In this document: positions 61,714-64,000 of the stretch, one piece after another
Position numbering within the stretch: position 1 is the stretch's first letter
Layout: every line of letters begins with the position of its first letter
NCBI GenBank assembly: GCA_963830165.1
Contig: CAWHKZ010000005.1
Location: 434,001 to 498,000 of the forward strand
Length of the DNA: 64,000 nt
Source of the DNA: Bog-756 sp963830165
Lineage (GTDB): Bacteria; Actinomycetota; Acidimicrobiia; Acidimicrobiales; RAAP-2
Direction of reading: 5' to 3'
Made by a program: the position numbers and the translations under genes
The notes under the pieces: generated by a model
What the model saw: the letters and a program-made list of their open reading frames with translations, nothing else
Told to the model about the DNA's origin: nothing
Databases searched by the model: none

Positions 61714-62040
61714 ATGAGTGAGAAGATCACCAACCTGACCGACGCTAGCTTTGACGAGCATGTCAAGGCCTCGGATGTTCCCGTGCTGGTGGACTTCTGG
61801 GCGGAGTGGTGCGGCCCGTGCAAGATGATCGCCCCCGTGCTCGAGGAGATCGCCGAGGAGCAGGCCGGCAAGGTAGAGGTCGTCAAGCTCAACATCGACG
61901 ACAACCTCGACGTGACCCGTCGCTTCGACGTCATGAGCATCCCCACGCTGATCCTGTTCAAGGACGGCGAGCCGGCCATGCGCATCGTGGGTGCCAAGGG
62001 CAAGGGTCAGCTGCTCCAGGAGCTGTCCACCCACCTTTGA
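61714..62040 (+). CDS. trxA: Thioredoxin
   Basis: A 108-residue thioredoxin with the active site WCGPC (near residue 31), DFWAEWCGPCKMIAPVLEEI, the cis-proline in SIPTLILFKDGEP and the C-terminal helix. ATG at 61714 follows CCAGGAGGAAC at about 9 bases. It is reduced by the trxB product. Two short hairpins (CGTGTC/GACACG and GGGCCC/GGGCCC) in the leader before the ribosome site may have some regulatory part. Confidence 0.96.
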   Translation: MSEKITNLTDASFDEHVKASDVPVLVDFWAEWCGPCKMIAPVLEEIAEEQAGKVEVVKLNIDDNLDVTRRFDVMSIPTLILFKDGEPAMRIVGAKGKGQLLQELSTHL

Positions 62041-62107
62041 GCTTCCCGGTGGCCCCGTGGGGGCCACCCCGTCCGACTACGGGCCGGATCGCGGCCGTGG
62101 TCGGACG

Positions 62108-63094
62108 ATGAGCTCCGGCCGCGAGATCCACCTCCAACTGGGGGACGAGGGTGACGCCGTCACGGACGTCCAGCGCCGCCTCGCCGAACTGGGGCTGTCA
62201 CCCTGGGTCGACGGTGAGGGCCGGTTCCGTGAAGGTACCCGTGCCGCAGTCGAGGCCTTCCAGCATCGCCGGGGCCTTCGGGTCGACGGTGTGTGCGGAC
62301 GCCAGACCTGGTCGGCCCTGGTCGAGGCCGGTCGCCGCCTGGGCGACCGGTTCCTCTACCGCCGTTCCCCCATGCTGCGAGGCGACGACGTGGCCGAGCT
62401 CCAGCAGCGCCTCAGCGCCCTGGGGTTCGACGCCGGCCGGGTCGACGGCATCTTCGGCGACCTCACGTCGGCCGCTCTCGGCGAGTTCCAGCGCAATGCC
62501 GGTCTCCCGGTCGACGGCATCGCCGGCGCCGCCACCGTGGCCGAGCTGCTGCGGTTCGGCTCACGCCACGACGGGTCCGAGCTCGTCTCGGCCGTCCGCG
62601 ACCGCGAACGCCTGCGCCAGGCTCCCCGGACCCTGGCCGGGCGCAGGGTGTCGATCGGTGAGGAGGGAGGCCTCGGGGCCACCATCGGCGCCGTGCGGCG
62701 CCTGCTGGTCAGCCAGGGGGCCCTGGTCACCACCCACCACCATCCCGAAGGTTCGATCCAGGCGTCCGAGGCCAACGCCGCCGGCGCCGAGGTCTTCGTG
62801 GGCATCCGGGTCGGTGCCGATCAGGGTTGCTCCACCTCCTACTACGCCGGCTACCGGTACTCCTCCCCCGGCGGTCGCCGGTTGGCCGAACTGCTCCACG
62901 TCGCCCTGGCCACGACGCTGGGCCTTCCCGACGGGGGAACCAACGGGATGTCGCTCCCGGTCCTGCGCGAGACCCGGATGCCGGCCGTGATCTGCGAGAT
63001 CGGTCCGGCATCGGTCCTGGTGGAGCGGGCTCCGGCCCTCGCCCGGGCCATGGTCGACTCGCTGAGCGAATGGGTCGGCACCGCCTGGGACTGA
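62108..63094 (+). CDS. cwlM: CwlM-like protein with degenerate amidase domain
   Basis: A 328-residue protein: two peptidoglycan-binding-1 domains (about 8-68 and 85-145), then an amidase-3 domain (about 178-325). The usual zinc motif DPGHGG is here SIGEEGG, and the second (IHAN) is GIRVG, so both zinc histidines are missing; only the catalytic-type Glu region ICEIGP remains. There is no signal peptide. In mycobacteria CwlM is a cytoplasmic regulator that activates MurA when phosphorylated, not a lytic enzyme; the same gene order here supports that role. It follows trxA by 67 bases, as in mycobacteria. Confidence 0.83.
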   Translation: MSSGREIHLQLGDEGDAVTDVQRRLAELGLSPWVDGEGRFREGTRAAVEAFQHRRGLRVDGVCGRQTWSALVEAGRRLGDRFLYRRSPMLRGDDVAELQQRLSALGFDAGRVDGIFGDLTSAALGEFQRNAGLPVDGIAGAATVAELLRFGSRHDGSELVSAVRDRERLRQAPRTLAGRRVSIGEEGGLGATIGAVRRLLVSQGALVTTHHHPEGSIQASEANAAGAEVFVGIRVGADQGCSTSYYAGYRYSSPGGRRLAELLHVALATTLGLPDGGTNGMSLPVLRETRMPAVICEIGPASVLVERAPALARAMVDSLSEWVGTAWD

Positions 63095-63185
63095 GAGGGG
63101 TCCTGCCATACCGCAGGCGCCGAACGACGGCCTCTGCGGGACTCACAGCGCTCCACCTCTACCTGACCTCGGGCTTCACCGATAA

Positions 63186-63212
63186 TCCACAACCTCATGC
63201 ACAGGTTGTGGA
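63186..63212. terminator. Hairpin between cwlM and parB
   Basis: TCCACAACCT and AGGTTGTGGA are perfect inverses around a 7-base loop in the gap between the converging genes. It is likely a bidirectional terminator, though it also looks like two imperfect DnaA-type boxes facing each other. Confidence 0.5.
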
Positions 63213-63251
63213 AGAAGCTCTACTTTGGGTTCAGGGATGTGAACTACCACT

Positions 63252-63325
63252 TACAGTGGTCACTGTAGCTGGGACTATGTCAGTTATGTCAGTTAACCTT
63301 ACTCTACGTGATGTCAATTACAGTG
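63252..63325. repeat. AT-rich patch with short repeats at the parB 3-prime end
   Basis: TACAGTG and CACTGTA are inverted around GT (63252-63267). ATGTCAGTT occurs at 63277-63285 and 63286-63294, and ATGTCAATT at 63311-63319, next to another TTACAGTG (63318-63325) that contains the parB stop. The patch is over half A+T in a genome of about 30 percent. Confidence 0.6.
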
Positions 63326-64000
63326 CGGAGGACTCCACGCCGCCCACCATCAGCTTGTAGATCCGCTCCAGGTCCTCCAGGGTGGCGAATTCGACGACCA
63401 CCTTGCCCCGTTTGGCGGACATGTCCACCTTCACGCGAGTGTTGAGGTGGGTCGACAGGAGCTCCTCGAGCTCGAGGATCCCCGGTGGGGGCAGCTGACG
63501 GGGCCCGGGTGCTCCCCCGGACCGACCGTCGACGTCCCGCACCGATGGGACGGGAGCGGGCCCGACGTGGACTCCCCCATCCGCCGCACCGGGGAGGAAG
63601 CCGGGTCCGTCCAGGTCACGCACCACACCGTTGGCCTCGTCGTTGTGTGCCCGGACCAGGTCCTCGATGGTCCGCACGGTGAGGCCGTCGGCCACCACCT
63701 GTCGGGCCAGGACCTCCTGGTAGCCGCGATCGGGGGTGCCGAGCAGGGCACGGGCATGGCCGGGGCTGATCTGGCCCTCGGCCAGGAGACGTTGAACCCC
63801 GGAGGGGAGCTGCAGCAGGCGGATGATGTTGGTGACGGCCGTGCGACTCTTGCCCACGCGGGTGGCCACCTGGTCGTGCGTGAATCCGAACTCCTCAATG
63901 AGCTGCTGGTAGGCCGCCGCCTCCTCCAGCACGTTGAGATCCTGGCGGTGGAGGTTCTCCACAAGGGCCTGCTCGAGGCTGTGGGTGTCGTCCGAGGTCT
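63318..64000 (-). CDS. parB: Chromosome-partitioning protein ParB (N-terminus outside window)
   Basis: The C-terminal part of ParB, about 227 residues; the gene runs past position 64000. The visible sequence starts TSDDTHSLEQALVENLHRQD, the end of the CTP-binding domain, followed by the helix-turn-helix that reads parS (FTHDQVATRVGKSRTAVTNI, near the middle), a Pro/Gly-rich linker and a C-terminal dimer domain (RVKVDMSAKRGKVVVEFATL). parA should follow upstream outside the window. It loads SMC and segregates the origin region. The stop is TAA, rare here, and lies in the AT-rich patch. Confidence 0.93.
   Translation of the reverse strand, partial: TSDDTHSLEQALVENLHRQDLNVLEEAAAYQQLIEEFGFTHDQVATRVGKSRTAVTNIIRLLQLPSGVQRLLAEGQISPGHARALLGTPDRGYQEVLARQVVADGLTVRTIEDLVRAHNDEANGVVRDLDGPGFLPGAADGGVHVGPAPVPSVRDVDGRSGGAPGPRQLPPPGILELEELLSTHLNTRVKVDMSAKRGKVVVEFATLEDLERIYKLMVGGVESSAL

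Noticed and set aside
63183..63212. DnaA boxes or parS site
   Set aside because: AATCCACA and its inverse differ from the DnaA consensus and form one hairpin; no TGTTTCACGTGAAACA-type parS is present. A terminator explains them better.
1..64000. Mobile elements, prophage, CRISPR, toxin-antitoxin or defence islands
   Set aside because: No transposase, integrase, repeat-spacer array, restriction or toxin motif was seen on either strand, and GC is even apart from short regulatory patches.
1..64000. tRNA or rRNA genes
   Set aside because: No GGTTCRANTCC-type T-loop with matching acceptor arms or rRNA core segment was found; GTTCGA hits at 43763 and elsewhere lack the remaining arms.

Overview
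The window is about 71-72 percent GC, almost wholly coding, with many GTG starts and 4-base stop/start overlaps. It carries actinobacterial marker genes: an F420-type luciferase-like oxidoreductase, the actinobacterial form of myo-inositol-phosphate synthase, a DUF5318 gene, a DUF6049-like exported protein beside murJ, a CwlM-like protein and parB. Together with the two exported cell-surface proteins this suggests a chromosomal piece from a high-GC actinobacterium, perhaps of the class Acidimicrobiia. The class-level call is inference. I see no tRNA, rRNA, CRISPR array, phage gene or transposase.

Layout. From 0 to 26 kb lies a mosaic of metabolic and cell-surface genes: a CPA1 antiporter, a secreted protein with six propeller-type repeats, an amidase, SRPBCC and SnoaL-like small proteins, a Baeyer-Villiger-type monooxygenase, an SGNH acyltransferase, DUF202 membrane proteins, a metallo-hydrolase, a membrane HtrA protease, YaaA, a PfkB kinase, a sulfatase, a PaaX-like regulator with an SDR, a fatty-acid desaturase and glucose-6-phosphate isomerase. 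From 26.4 to 33.8 kb is a phosphate-response island: two OmpR-type response regulators bracket a pair of crcB fluoride-channel genes, followed on the opposite strand by pstS-pstC-pstA-pstB. Three promoters in this island (before both regulators and before pstS) carry head-to-tail 11-bp GTTCACC-type repeats followed in the same register by a TACYGT -10 box, which is good evidence for one shared regulon.

From 33.8 to 46.4 kb are degradative and lipid-type genes: alpha/beta hydrolases, a luciferase-like oxidoreductase, a CoA-transferase, an acyl-CoA synthetase, a methyltransferase with a divergent LysR regulator, a NUDIX protein, a secreted beta-helix protein and a ferredoxin with an SRPBCC partner. 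From 46.5 to 64 kb is a conserved near-origin block: dnaB, then the operon rpsF-ssb-rpsR-rplI, panB, DUF5318, PadR-ino1, cca, DUF6049-murJ-degV, a small membrane gene with trxB, trxA, cwlM, and parB cut by the window end. In Mycobacterium these genes lie on both sides of oriC; here the two sets meet between ino1 and cca.

Sequence quality matters for this annotation. Between 55.4 and 58.7 kb the DUF6049 and murJ genes contain about 14 single-base indels that cancel out overall. Five other genes (monooxygenase, flavodoxin, SDR, desaturase, cca) each have one. Protein similarity continues across every break, so I read these mainly as assembly or sequencing errors and give gene limits for the repaired frames.
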